The notes: generated by a model from the letters alone, not told the origin. DNA of 64,000 nt from Bacteroidota bacterium (GCA_016712665.1 JADJQP010000008.1:77684-141683); one strand, 5' to 3'; positions 48,496 to 58,101 are shown, counted from the first letter of the stretch. Numbers and translations: made by a program.

Positions 48496-50779
48496 CTACA
48501 TCACTTCCTCCCAAATGCCTGTACCAGATGCAGGAACTAATTTTTGATACTGAAGTACTGATACACCACCTGCCAAGCCTAAGTTGGTAAAATTGATTCT
48601 ATGGAAGTTAAGCAAAAATGGCATTGAGAATCCCACTGCCGGTACTGTCGAAATTCCGAGTGATACTTCGGGAAGCAATGTTGGCCCGCCGGTATAGTCC
48701 CAAGGTGTCGTATCTTGCCAAGTTTCATAGGCGATGATTAAACCGAATGTAGTTACATCAATGGGAATGGTCATTGCAGCATCTTTGAAAAATTGCAAGT
48801 ACAAATCAATGTATACATCTTGTTGCTCGTATTGATTTAAGAATCCGTATTTCTTTAATGTTTTTTGCATATTCAAGTAGGCAATATGCACATACACCTT
48901 TGGTATTTGCCCTTTCATAGGGATTTTTATTCTCGCATAATTGGAGATTAAAGGCCCAAATGCTGGGATGTTTTCATTGAAGCGGTATAGTACAAAATCT
49001 TCATCCACAATGGCGAGTGATGCACCTGATGGTGTATAGTCTATGGTGTCGTCTACATTGTAAACTACGGTAGCACCATTATTACTAACTGCAGTAATTG
49101 CAAATAAATTGTCATAAAAGTTTTCGAAGGTGCCCCAACCACCGTTGAGTGCAAGGTCGTTGAGTAATACTTCCATATTGGCTCCAAGTCTTTGTAGCTT
49201 TCTAACGCCGGTACCTCTGTAGGTTTCATCAGAAACATCATCAATTGCTACTGGCGTCATCCTGATCAGAAGGGTAAACATTGTTAGCGTGGTGTATGGT
49301 CCGTAGCTAAATGGAGCAGTTTCATCATTGCATACCGTTCGCGCTTTTACTTTCAGTGCATGGTTGGTACCAGTGGCAGGATTATCAATGATGATATCAG
49401 TCTCTCCAGAGTTGCCAGCAAGTGTAATGGTATTGGTAACGCCATCTACAATGTAAAGAATCTCTATTTTATCCCAGTCGGCTTCGAGCTTCCAAACTAG
49501 GTGCAGCTTGCCTCCGTATATTTGCGTAGCCAAAAAGTAGAATACTGCAGGGCAGGTGCTACCCTGAGCAACGGTATTTTGCAAAGTAAAATTTTCATCC
49601 ATCCAAGCGAGCGCCCATTCAAGTGTTAGGTTGTAAAGCTTTGTAATGTCTTTGTACAGTGTTGCAGTTTTGGTGTCGATTTGTACAGGGATTAGTTTGT
49701 TACCTAGTGGGCTGTACACTTGCTTGTCTAGAAACATGTCTATTAACCTGTCGGTTGTATTTTTATTAATCCATCCGGTGTTTGCCTTTGTTTTTTGCGA
49801 ACGAAATGATTTGGCTGTAAATGCTTCGTATTGCATATTAAATGCATTAAGGTAATCGCTGAGCTGCACTATCTCCGCTCTTGATTTTTGCACTTCAATG
49901 TCAAAATCTTTTTCACCCAAAAAACTTTGTGTATCGAGTCCGCCCAGGCTATTACGATATAGCAAGTATTGTGCTTCGTACATTGGTCGGTGATCGAGTC
50001 TGAATGATACAGTCCGCACCAGTTGATTGGTGTCGTCTCGTACTGCTATAGTAAAGAAAGTACATATACTACCTGGTGCAATATTGCTTACCAAGTCGAG
50101 TGTATCATAATCAACCGGCACGCAAAATATTTCCCACTTACTGCCGCTTAGATTTTGCTCTAACATATCATAATCTATCAATGCGCCGAGTTCGTTTTGT
50201 GGCGTGATATTGAGTTTTTAAATAGGTGGAATTTACAGCAGGTAGCATAAAGTAGAGCCACTTAGGTTCATCAGTGCGCAAAAGTTGATGTTCGAATGCT
50301 TCTATATTATGTAGGGGGGAATGATCAAGGAAAATATTGTTTGAAAAGTATTCATCTCCGTGCCACTGCTCCTTGCTAAGTCCACCCTTTGCCACATAGT
50401 ATTTGCCTGTGTCTGCAGGGGCTAATATTTGTCCATCATTATCATGCAGTGCATAGCTCAGGTAATATCGTTTAGCTTGTTTTTTGCACTTGTGGAATTT
50501 TACATATTGTTTGTTTGGCACATAAAATTCCAATTGCGTATCCAGCACTGCCGACAAATCGATGGTAACAAATCCTTGTGCATCAGGGTATTCGCTAGCA
50601 TTCCAAACGGCTACAAAATTGTTTGAATGAAATTCGGTTTCTACCATCAAAGCAAATTGCACCCTTGTGCGATTGGTGATATTGTTTGCCGTAAATGGAT
50701 TTACTTTAAATGACCAAAGGAGCGGGTTTCGGCTCCAGCTCATTTCGTAGGGTGTCTTAATTATTGTAATGGTTGCCAT
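48496..50779 (-). pseudogene. Large phage structural protein, one frameshift
   Basis: The first frame starts MATITIIKTPYEMSWSRNPL at 50779. It runs to TYLK and breaks at the T5 run 50215-50219; the next frame continues LNITPQNELGALIDYDMLEQ and is open to 48496. The span is one base over a multiple of three; repaired length is about 760 residues. The sequence is beta-rich with Tyr, Asn and Thr and contains a fibronectin-like stretch (GGKLHLVWKLEADWDKIEIL to NHALKVKARTVC). Position just upstream of the tape measure suggests a tail or connector protein; no family recognised. Confidence 0.55.
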
Positions 50780-51200
50780 GTTGCAATTCGGTTTTTATTT
50801 TTTCGATAGCTTCTTCAGTAAGTCCGTATAGTAGGTCTTGCATTAATCCACTGAGTTTGCCGTATGCGATTTTAGAATAAAACTTTACTGGCTTACGCAA
50901 AGGCTTTGCATTACGTACTTTACCGTTGGTGGCCAGCACTACCATATCGCGGTTTTTGGCAGCTGCTCCAATTGGATGACCTTTGCCCACGCCCATGTCT
51001 ATAAAGCGGCCATAGTCTTTGAATTTGAATTCGGCACTGCCTCCGGAAGTGGTGAGTTTTGATACTTGCGAGCTGATGCTATTTTTTAGATTGCCAGTGT
51101 CGTTGGCTCTTTTATCCAAAAAAATTTCCATGGTGTTCTGCACCGAGCGCATATACTCGGTGAGTGCCTTTTGGATATATATTTGTTTGATGTCGCTCAT
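50757..51200 (-). CDS. Phage head-tail joining type protein (HK97 gp10-like)
   Basis: The 147-residue product has an N-terminal helix (QKALTEYMRSVQNTMEIFLD), then TGNLKNSISSQV, GRFIDMGVGKGHPIG and a basic region (KPLRKPVKFYSKIAYGKL). The TGNL-S...GVGKGH layout resembles small tail-completion proteins of the HK97 gp10 type; this is a weak inference. Its ATG shares an A with the stop of the gene upstream (TAATG), and its end overlaps the next gene by 23 bases, so it is part of one operon. Confidence 0.5.
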   Translation of the reverse strand: MSDIKQIYIQKALTEYMRSVQNTMEIFLDKRANDTGNLKNSISSQVSKLTTSGGSAEFKFKDYGRFIDMGVGKGHPIGAAAKNRDMVVLATNGKVRNAKPLRKPVKFYSKIAYGKLSGLMQDLLYGLTEEAIEKIKTELQHGNHYNN

Positions 51201-52071
51201 TAATCATTGGTGCCACTGTGAGGGTTGTTGAATTGGATGGTATTCCAGATAACCGTGGTGCCATCAAAGTAGCTCTAGCTGTTTTGACACAACCGTTTGA
51301 GGTGGTGATTTTCATTGTAATAATCCAGAAGTATGCACCACCAACCGGGCTAAGCGCCTGGTCCCAAAGGTAGGGAGCTGTGTAGTCGTGGATGTAACTA
51401 TTCGTAAATACAGGCGTGGTGACTTCGTTTCCAAACTCGTCAAAAATGGTACATGATTTTGTCACCAAAGTAACACCGGGAGGATATACGGTGGTATCGG
51501 TTACTATCATCACAGCTTCACCAGTTCCGTTGTCATTGAAACTCCAATTAAATGTCGGTGTGATATTGTCGCATGTAGGATAGATGTTTATTTTTTCAGT
51601 ATGGTAGGTAAACTCTACCATATAGCCTTTGCGCCCCTCTTTTAATGTGCCGGTGGTAAACTCTGCACTTTCGCAATATGCAAATACGCAGTCGCAGCCT
51701 AATTGGTAGCGGTAGCCACTTGGACAGTCGCTATCAGGTACTAATAGTATGATAGGCTCATTGATGAGGCCCGCCATAGATGCGTGTAACGTTTCTTTAG
51801 TACCAGGTACAAAACCTTTGTATTTTTTTATAAACTTTTTGCTGCCTTGCTCGCCGATGGACGAGGCTGTTACCTCACCGGTTCTTGGCGATACAATTAC
51901 TTTTATCCAGTCTTTGCTAATGACAAATTCATGCTCGTAAGGAATTACGATACCATCGGGAAGCGGACATTGTATGGTTTCGAACCAACTTACCGGTGCA
52001 AAAAAGAAATGATTTGCAACTCCTGAAGAAGTGTTTCCCGGGTCTAGTAAATGTGATAATCCTGGTGGCAT
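51200..52071 (-). pseudogene. Phage structural protein, frameshift near the 3' end
   Basis: The main frame (52071 down to about 51276) starts MPPGLSHLLDPGNTSSGVAN. It ends its sound part at NGCVKTARA. One base is then missing near 51268-51276; in the next frame the product closes YFDGTTVIWNTIQFNNPHSG and stops at 51200-51202, overlapping the next start as TAATG. Repaired length is about 290 residues. The long out-of-frame tail that would overlap the next gene by 89 bases is an artefact. It is Cys-rich in the middle (CPSGYRYQLGCDCVFAYC). Function unknown; immunoglobulin-like strands are possible (FNWSFNDNGTGEAVMIVTDT). Confidence 0.5.
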
Positions 52072-52086
52072 GGTGTGTATATTTAA

Positions 52087-52632
52087 TTATGAAAATTGCG
52101 AAATAATTCTTTCGGGGTTGATGAGTGAATTTTTGGTAACGAGAAATTCAAATTCTACTAACCACCCAAATTGCTTATCGAGAAATGGGCCTACATGCGT
52201 CATGCTTACATCGCTCATATCCACTTCGCCAAAAGGGCTAGCACAATGAAGTCCGCCTGCACCTACTCTGCTTTGGATTATTAGGTTGATGATATCCCAA
52301 GCGGTTTCTTCTGTAGTGGCTTCTGCCAGCTCTACTGCGTCGATATTTGATATGTCTGCACTTTTACAAACTATAAAACCACCGGTATACCTTGCTCTAT
52401 AATCAAATGCGCCATTGTCCCTTCCTTTGGATTCGTACTTAAATACTATCAGCGTGCAATTGGCGGTGGTTTGTTGTGTTCTTACACCATTGATAGCACT
52501 ATTGATGCCAATAAAAAAGGAGGCTTCTGCTACTGGTCCGTCTTGCGACTCTGCAGCTACATTGTGCAATATATTTATATGCTTTACGGCCGCTTCGCGA
52601 AAAAAAGAATTATATGAGGTAACTGTGAACAC
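52087..52632 (-). CDS. Phage protein of unknown function
   Basis: The 181-residue protein opens MFTVTSYNSFFREAAVKHIN and has ATTEETAWDIINLIIQSRV and VGPFLDKQFGWLVEFEFLV. The mix of an N-terminal helix and a C-terminal beta strand set, and its place in the connector region, would fit a head-closure or tail-terminator protein, but no family is recognised. It overlaps the stop of the next upstream gene by one base, so they are translationally coupled. Confidence 0.5.
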   Translation of the reverse strand: MFTVTSYNSFFREAAVKHINILHNVAAESQDGPVAEASFFIGINSAINGVRTQQTTANCTLIVFKYESKGRDNGAFDYRARYTGGFIVCKSADISNIDAVELAEATTEETAWDIINLIIQSRVGAGGLHCASPFGEVDMSDVSMTHVGPFLDKQFGWLVEFEFLVTKNSLINPERIISQFS

Positions 52633-53396
52633 TATTTTTCGGGTTGATTTGCGTTATTCTGATCGGCTATCAATTGAAGTTGTATGTCATACAAAAATTC
52701 CTTCAGTAACATTTTTCTGATATTGTCACGTGTCCCATTTTTGACACCTGCACCCATGTGAATGCAGTTTGTAAATGCGAGAGCTGGTGGCGTATCACTT
52801 TCAGGTCCTTCGCCACTAAATATGAGTGGGAACAGTTTGGCAATGTTTTCTCTGCATCCTATGTACCATAGGAATACGATAATTTTGTTTTTGAAATTTA
52901 TTTTTTCAAATACGCTCATGTGGGGCTTTACATCGTAGTCAATATAAGGTATTCGTTTGCCATTTACCTTCTTTCGCCAGAGCGTGGCCATAAGAGAATT
53001 CAAATATTTTTCTTCCTTCATTTCTTTCAACGAAAAAAAGCAAGCTTCTGCATCTTCGAACTCTCCACAAGTAAGGTCTTCGAAATTATCTGCAGGCCCA
53101 AAATAATCCTTTACCTCAGGCATCGGGTTTTTGGTCAGCATTATTTCCTCCGTAATGAATTTTACGAGCGGGATGCCATCTATTGCGCATTGCTCCAGGT
53201 CGAGTAGGGGTATCAGGTTTTTCTTGCGGGATCTGTTCATTATAATGCACAAAAACAAATCGGCTTCTTTGAGCTTGCCTGCATAGATTGCTTCGGCAAT
53301 AAATGACAGTTCTTTTGCGCTCAGCTCGCTCCAGTCGGTTGGAAACTGAACGGTATCAACTGCGGCTTTGTTTTTATAGAGTGTGATTTCCGTCAT
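52632..53396 (-). CDS. Phage protein of unknown function
   Basis: The 254-residue soluble protein opens MTEITLYKNKAAVDTVQFPT. It is helical and acidic in the middle (NFEDLTCGEFEDAEACFFSL) with a basic segment (LWRKKVNGKRIPYIDYDVK). It shows no membrane segment or known motif. One-base overlaps with both neighbours place it in the phage operon. A tail-assembly chaperone role would be a guess from position only. Confidence 0.5.
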   Translation of the reverse strand: MTEITLYKNKAAVDTVQFPTDWSELSAKELSFIAEAIYAGKLKEADLFLCIIMNRSRKKNLIPLLDLEQCAIDGIPLVKFITEEIMLTKNPMPEVKDYFGPADNFEDLTCGEFEDAEACFFSLKEMKEEKYLNSLMATLWRKKVNGKRIPYIDYDVKPHMSVFEKINFKNKIIVFLWYIGCRENIAKLFPLIFSGEGPESDTPPALAFTNCIHMGAGVKNGTRDNIRKMLLKEFLYDIQLQLIADQNNANQPEK

Positions 53397-53935
53397 TAGT
53401 TTTCGAGCAAAATATAGGTGTATGAAAAATCTTTAAAGTTTTTACCATTCAATTCGAATGCACAATTTTGAGCATCTTTAATAAACTGCGACCACTGATC
53501 GGGATGTATGGTTTGGCAGCCTGCCGAGTTTGTTTTTTTGTATCCGCCTTTGTGTATATTGATGCCAAACATTCCGGTATCAAGGCCTTTGCCATCGCGC
53601 AGTACAGTTACTTCGCCTGAGCGTTGGCAAAGTGCCAGGTAATTGCCGCGATGCAAATCAAATTTGTAAGCATCCCAAATGCCAGGTGTGAGGTTGGCAA
53701 TGCAAGGTGCAAATCGCGAAGGGTCTGTATTTGCATTAAATGGAATTAGTTTTTCGTTGAAAACAATAAACAAGGCATCATCATAAATGCCACGGTCATT
53801 TGCATCGGGGTTGCCAAGTGTTTTTTTGTAGTAGCCACGTATGCCAACAAATACCAATGCGGGTATTTCATAATCAGGATGCGCTAAGTTTATCAGCGCT
53901 TTCAGTTCCTTCAGTGTCATTTTTGGTTTTGTCAT
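53396..53935 (-). CDS. Endolysin-like protein with a YkuD-type motif
   Basis: The 179-residue protein contains INIHKGGYKKTNSAGCQTI near residue 137: a His followed 12 residues later by SAGC, close to the HX(n)S/T-x-GC motif of YkuD-fold L,D-transpeptidases and the related peptidoglycan-cleaving enzymes. It lies next to a holin and a small membrane protein, the usual lysis cassette, so cell-wall cleavage is the probable role. The spacing is shorter than in classic YkuD enzymes, and an untested alternative is a non-catalytic relative. The start overlaps the upstream gene by 62 bases. Confidence 0.5.
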   Translation of the reverse strand: MTKPKMTLKELKALINLAHPDYEIPALVFVGIRGYYKKTLGNPDANDRGIYDDALFIVFNEKLIPFNANTDPSRFAPCIANLTPGIWDAYKFDLHRGNYLALCQRSGEVTVLRDGKGLDTGMFGINIHKGGYKKTNSAGCQTIHPDQWSQFIKDAQNCAFELNGKNFKDFSYTYILLEN

Positions 53936-54071
53936 CTTGTTTTCTTTTTAGACGTTTACGTAGATAGATTATTAGTTCTTTTCCAAATTGCAATATCAAT
54001 ATGGCAAGTCGTATCCATTTGCCATTATCGTAGAGCTCGGCCGCTTTAGTCTTTGCTTGCTGGAGTGTCAT
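53874..54071 (-). CDS. Small membrane protein of the lysis cassette
   Basis: This 65-residue protein has one amphipathic to hydrophobic helix (WIRLAILILQFGKELIIYL), a basic stretch (RKRLKRKQDDK) and a polar end. It overlaps the holin gene by 26 bases and the endolysin-like gene by 62. Position suggests a second holin or a spanin-like accessory; it lacks a lipobox. Confidence 0.5.
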   Translation of the reverse strand: MTLQQAKTKAAELYDNGKWIRLAILILQFGKELIIYLRKRLKRKQDDKTKNDTEGTESADKLSAS

Positions 54072-54552
54072 TGGTTTGATTTTTGCCGAGCGAGGTGATG
54101 GGATTATTTTTTAATTTTCCTTTCAGAAATTTCAGCATCGGGGTAATCATATATTTTGATAGTGGGCTATCAGGATAGGCTTGATCTATATTTTCGCAAA
54201 TTGAATAAAGCTCTATAAAAACCATAAAGCCCATTAAGGCATCTATGAGTATAGTTAAGTCAAATTTGTTTGTGATATCTACCAGTCCAACGAGGTTAAC
54301 CAGTACCACCACCATTACTACTGTGCCTACATAGCTGCCAATTTTAATGATGGTTTTGCGCAAGCCGGTTGAGGTAGTCGATCGTCCTTGACTCCATGCT
54401 TTAAGCAGTCCAGTAACAAGGTCGGCAAAAATGGCTATAACAAGCCAGAATAAAAGCATGGCTGATGGTAAGTACTTGATACTAAACCATGCGAATCCGG
54501 TACTTAAAATTACGAGTAGAGGTGATTTGGTAAAAGTGCTGAGCGTGTTCAT
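54046..54552 (-). CDS. Phage holin
   Basis: The 168-residue protein has four hydrophobic segments. They are TKSPLLVILSTGFAWFSI, AMLLFWLVIAIFADLVTG, VGTVVMVVVLVNLVGLVD and ILIDALMGFMVFIELYSICE. LVTGLLKAW and the YSICENI motif are typical of the phage_holin_4 family common in Bacteroidota phages. It should permeabilise the inner membrane and time lysis with the neighbouring endolysin-like protein. It has an unusually long charged C-terminus. Confidence 0.78.
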   Translation of the reverse strand: MNTLSTFTKSPLLVILSTGFAWFSIKYLPSAMLLFWLVIAIFADLVTGLLKAWSQGRSTTSTGLRKTIIKIGSYVGTVVMVVVLVNLVGLVDITNKFDLTILIDALMGFMVFIELYSICENIDQAYPDSPLSKYMITPMLKFLKGKLKNNPITSLGKNQTNDTPASKD

Positions 54553-54589
54553 TTGGGGTGAATTAGAGGTGATTATTGTTTCCGTGTAG

Positions 54590-54618
54590 GTAGCGCACTA
54601 CAAACTGTAGCGCGCTAC
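54590..54618 (-). terminator. Strong hairpin between lipoprotein and holin genes
   Basis: A 12-bp stem with a single A-C mismatch (GTAGCGC at 54590-54596 with 54612-54618, and inner CTAC/GTAG) closes a 5-base loop. No T run follows, so it may process or attenuate rather than end the transcript. Confidence 0.5.
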
Positions 54619-54670
54619 GATACATAGGAATATGAGTTTTAAAAATTTCATTTTTGATATGATGCAAATA

Positions 54671-55213
54671 CTATTTCGTCACCAAAACTTTAAAGGTGGC
54701 ACTTGCAGGATCCACAGCTCCTGATGAATAATTGTTAAACCTGACCGTGACGGTATTGGCTGCACTTACATATGCGGTGTAGCAAACATTCGCATCCGAC
54801 TGATTCGGCGAGCCTAGTGTAACAAAATCGTTTAGCTCGGCACCTGTCACAGTAATAGTAAGATTTCTACTAACTTGCGCTGCTGTACTTGGAAAATCGA
54901 GCGTTGCACTAGCTGTAAGTGTTTCTCTAGTTGCCCGCATCCATTTAGTACCATTGTGGTAGTATAATGAGCTATCGGCGTCCAAATAGGTCAGCGAGGC
55001 TTCCAGGAATCGGACGGGGTACCAACTCGGCCTTACTGTGTCGTGCTTAGGCGCTCTTAACATCGAGTCCACCACCACAGCACCTCTAAAAATGTTTGTG
55101 GTAGTCTTGCTACCCACGGTGGTATTGATGGCTTGCGCCTGAGCTGTATTGTTGCAGCTGAACAACGCTACTGTTAAAAGGGTCAGTATCCCCAAGAAGA
55201 ATGATTTTTTCAT
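54671..55213 (-). CDS. Phage-encoded lipoprotein
   Basis: The 180-residue protein has a lipoprotein signal (MKKSFFLGILTLLTVALFSC). The mature part is polar, Thr/Ser-rich (DVSLYYHNGTKWMRATRETL-type strand) and closes with a beta domain (NLTITVTGAELNDFVTLG to TFKVLVTK) like a fibre or head-decoration fold. A lipidated phage protein is unusual: it may act in superinfection exclusion or be a lysogenic conversion factor. It has its own phage-type promoter (55243-55279). Confidence 0.6.
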   Translation of the reverse strand: MKKSFFLGILTLLTVALFSCNNTAQAQAINTTVGSKTTTNIFRGAVVVDSMLRAPKHDTVRPSWYPVRFLEASLTYLDADSSLYYHNGTKWMRATRETLTASATLDFPSTAAQVSRNLTITVTGAELNDFVTLGSPNQSDANVCYTAYVSAANTVTVRFNNYSSGAVDPASATFKVLVTK

Positions 55214-55242
55214 TTCTGTTTTTTTTGTTTTAATTAAGAATT

Positions 55243-55279
55243 CAAATGTCTATCAGTACTTGTATTTTAAAAAGGACAG
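55243..55279 (-). promoter_or_regulatory. Phage promoter, site B
   Basis: On the reverse strand, CTGTCC with a T5 run, 18 bases, then GACATTTG (55250-55243). It lies about 30 bases before the lipoprotein start and shares a 22-bp identical stretch, including the upstream stop codon, with site C. Confidence 0.6.
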
Positions 55280-55280
55280 C

Positions 55281-56283
55281 CTACATCAAAAAACTGCCGC
55301 CCAATTCTTCGTTTACATTGTCGTCTTTCGTGTCCGCTTCGGCTTGCATTTTTTCGTACCAAGGAATGTACTGGGTAGGGTTTGCCATTTCGTCTAAAAA
55401 GTCAGTGGCACGTTTGAGCCACGTATGGCCAATATTGTAGAGGCTATTGGCAAGTGTCCGCATCTGTACATCTGTGGCAGCCATTTTTTTACTTACATCG
55501 CCCATACTGCTGTCGGTTCTGTCATTGAGTACTGTCACGCCATTATTGTCAATGCTCAGGGCATAGTCGCTCATGCCTTCCTTCATTGCGAGGTAAACCA
55601 TGGCACGTTGAATGTGCTTTACAAGTATTTTGTCGTTGGCTAGTATAGCCAATTATTGCAGTTGCTAATTTGACTTGCAAATCATCGTAGATGTCTGGCA
55701 GAATGGTTGGTCTGATGATATTTTCCTGCACATATAAGAGTGCAGCTCGCAGCTTCATAAATGTTTGGCGTGGATGTTTTACGCCGGTATAAAAATTTCC
55801 GTATTCACTACCTGAGCGAATAAAAAGTGTTCGGTATTCTTTAAACTCATCGCTGGCTGTCCAGAGTGGATAGTCGGCTTGGTTGGTCTCTAGGAAAAGC
55901 AATAGGTCTTCTATGAAATCGAGGCCTCTTTCCAAGAGCGCTTCTTTTAAATTTGCAGTTTGGTACTTGTATGCTCCGGGCAATTCTTCGGTACCTGTTC
56001 GCCTTGCGCCTGCATCGCTAAGGGTGACTTCTGACATAGGTACAAACAAACTCATGGCAAGAGATGCCAATGGTTCTTGTATGGCAGTTATGAGTGCGGC
56101 TTGTTGTGGAGTAGGAGAGCCTGTATTGTGAGCAGTATCAAGAACTCCGTATTGTGTAAGTCCAATAATTGGAATGATATACTTTTTTTCTGCAGCTTTG
56201 ATACTCATTTTTACCGAGTCATAATTCACATTTGAATTTGATTCTGAGTTGGCTTTTAGCTCGGTACTATTTTTTATTAGCAT
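55281..56283 (-). pseudogene. Phage structural protein, one frameshift
   Basis: The start is ATG 56283 (MLIKNSTELKANSESNSNVN). The frame breaks near 55640-55655 after VKLATAI; the next frame continues LAILANDKILVKHIQRAMVY. The span is one base over a multiple of three; repaired length is about 333 residues. The sequence is helical with AAEKKYIIPIIGLTQYGVL. It resembles a class of Bacteroidota phage proteins (possibly DUF6712) encoded after the portal; this link is from memory. Its start overlaps the portal-like gene by 17 bases. Confidence 0.5.
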
Positions 56284-57709
56284 AATGTAAAAGTTTAAGA
56301 GGTTTTGCAACTGTTTCTTTACCAGTGTCTAAGGTTGTCATTTCAATATCTTCATGTCTAAAGATTAGTTCCTTTGGCCAGCCATTATAGCGAGCGATTA
56401 TCCGCAGTGGTGCAAGGGTCATATGTCGGTCAAGGTTGAGTAACATGTCATGCGCTGTCTTTGCCTCGCGAATATTGCTACCACCTTGGTTACTACTATA
56501 CACGCCACCAGGTTTGCCGGCACCTATCATGTTGGGATTCATTTCTAATGCAAAAAGTAATTCACTGTTGGCGGTGCCGCTAGCCAATAGATCCTTATCG
56601 ATATTGCTCTTGTGTTCTATGGGTGTAATTTTGATGCGCTCGTATTCTCGTCCTTCCACATCTGAAGTAAAAAAAGTGATCAGTGACTTATGAGCGTTGT
56701 CGGTTCCTGATAAAAAGTCGTCCATAGACTTTAATAGCAATTCTTTTTCCTTTTGCTTTTCTGCAGGTGTCATTTCTCCCCATTTCTTTCCGGCATTGCT
56801 CACTCGTTTTTGTAAGTACGTTTCAGGAATTTCAATATGATACTTGATGTTGAAAGCATTATTATACATCGTTTTCAGCATGTTCGGAATTTGGGTGGCT
56901 ATTTCTATCCATCCACTTTGGCGAACTGCATCCCAATGAGGCAGTTGGTAATATGTTTTATTGGGTGATGGATAATTGACTGGCAGTATTACGCTGCTCT
57001 CTTTCTTCTCAGCATACATCTTCAAGCCATCCATAGGGAAGTACGGGTCTAGCGCATAGCGTTTTTTTACAAATTTGTCATCCACCTTATCGGGTGTAGC
57101 CTCTGATGTGTAGGTTGCTAGCCGACCGGTCAATTCTTTTTTGCTATCAAACTTTGCAAGCTGGTCCTTGCTTGCTCCCCACATTTTAGACAGATACACA
57201 ATATTGATATTGCCTTTACTGTCCATTTGTTTAAATCGGCAATCGCATGATTCCTGGTGTATTAGTCTGGCAATTTTCGTTCTGTCTTTCGTGAAAATCA
57301 ATTCAGGAAAACAGTTTGCAAAATATACGTAGTCTTGGTTGAGCTCGGCGTAAAAACGAGGGATATCATTGTTCAAAAAAAGGCATCCACGTCAGGGTAG
57401 TCGCCTGGTTGCGCCTTTCACAAATGCTCCATCAACCAATTTACCATACACGACACCACCGCCCCACAAACTTTTGGCTTTGATGTTTAGCGAGCTTTGC
57501 ATGGGGCTACCCTGTGCAATTTGCTCCACCACACTTTGAGGAAATCTGTTGTCCTCTCCCCATGGAAATATATCGAGGTTGGTTTGCATCTTCTCCACCA
57601 ATGGAGCTGCGCTGGCTTCTGATGCTCCACCGGTAGCACTCCCAAAAAACACCGTAGCCTTGGCGTTGGATATATAATTGATAGATGCTGATATATTATG
57701 TACGCTCAT
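56267..57709 (-). pseudogene. Phage portal-like protein, two compensating frameshifts
   Basis: Reconstructed product: MSVHNISASINYISNAKATV at 57709, then IFPWGEDNRFPQSVVEQIAQ, SLNIKAKSLWGGGVVYG and QPGDYPDVDAFF in a second frame. After the T7 run 57376-57382 the original frame returns with NNDIPRFYAELNQDYVYFAN. The long C-terminal part has KMWGASKDQL, MTPAEKQKEKELLLKSMDDF and SGTANSELLFALEMNPNMIG. The span is a multiple of three, about 480 residues. Length, order and the FALEMNPNMIG-type helix suit a portal, the ring at the phage vertex, but no signature proves it. Confidence 0.55.
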
Positions 57710-58014
57710 AAGAGTGGGATATTATTTACAGAAAATAGGGTGTAAATGTGCATTTTGCGGATGTCGCCATTTTCGAGACGGATGTTTCGGGTTGCATGTT
57801 CGCTGTGGTTTTGGCTCTTCCTTTCTGTGCCACGCTCCTGAGCTGCTGCAGCTTTATGTAAATGATTTTGTTCGTGCCTTACAATTCGCCCTGCTCTTAT
57901 GCGAATGATTTTACCACCGGTCTGCCTGGCTCTGTCGGCAGTTACCCATGCCAATGGATGAAAATTACCATCTTCCAATATGTCCAATGCTTCTGAGAGT
58001 GTAAGTTTTGTCAT
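57706..58014 (-). CDS. Small phage protein
   Basis: This 102-residue protein opens MTKLTLSEALDILEDGNFHP. It contains a basic region (ARQTGGKIIRIRAGRIVRHE) and an acidic-polar end. It precedes the portal-like gene with a four-base ATGA overlap and follows phage promoter A. No family recognised. Confidence 0.55.
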   Translation of the reverse strand: MTKLTLSEALDILEDGNFHPLAWVTADRARQTGGKIIRIRAGRIVRHEQNHLHKAAAAQERGTERKSQNHSEHATRNIRLENGDIRKMHIYTLFSVNNIPLL

Positions 58015-58021
58015 TGCATAG

Positions 58022-58058
58022 CAAACTTACACTCGACTATAACACTCAAAAAGGACAC
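58022..58058 (-). promoter_or_regulatory. Phage promoter, site A
   Basis: On the reverse strand, GTGTCC with a T5 run, 18 bases, then TAAGTTTG (58029-58022), a perfect Bacteroidota -7. The -7 ends seven bases before the ATG at 58014. It would drive the whole portal-to-tail operon. Confidence 0.65.
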
Positions 58059-58101
58059 GCGAAGCACCAAACAAAACCACCATGCCACTTGCCTTTTTTT
58101 G

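Noticed and set aside
51112..51200. C-terminal tail of the 319-codon phage frame overlapping the next gene
   Set aside because: It is an out-of-frame artefact; the other frame gives a sensible end with TAATG coupling.
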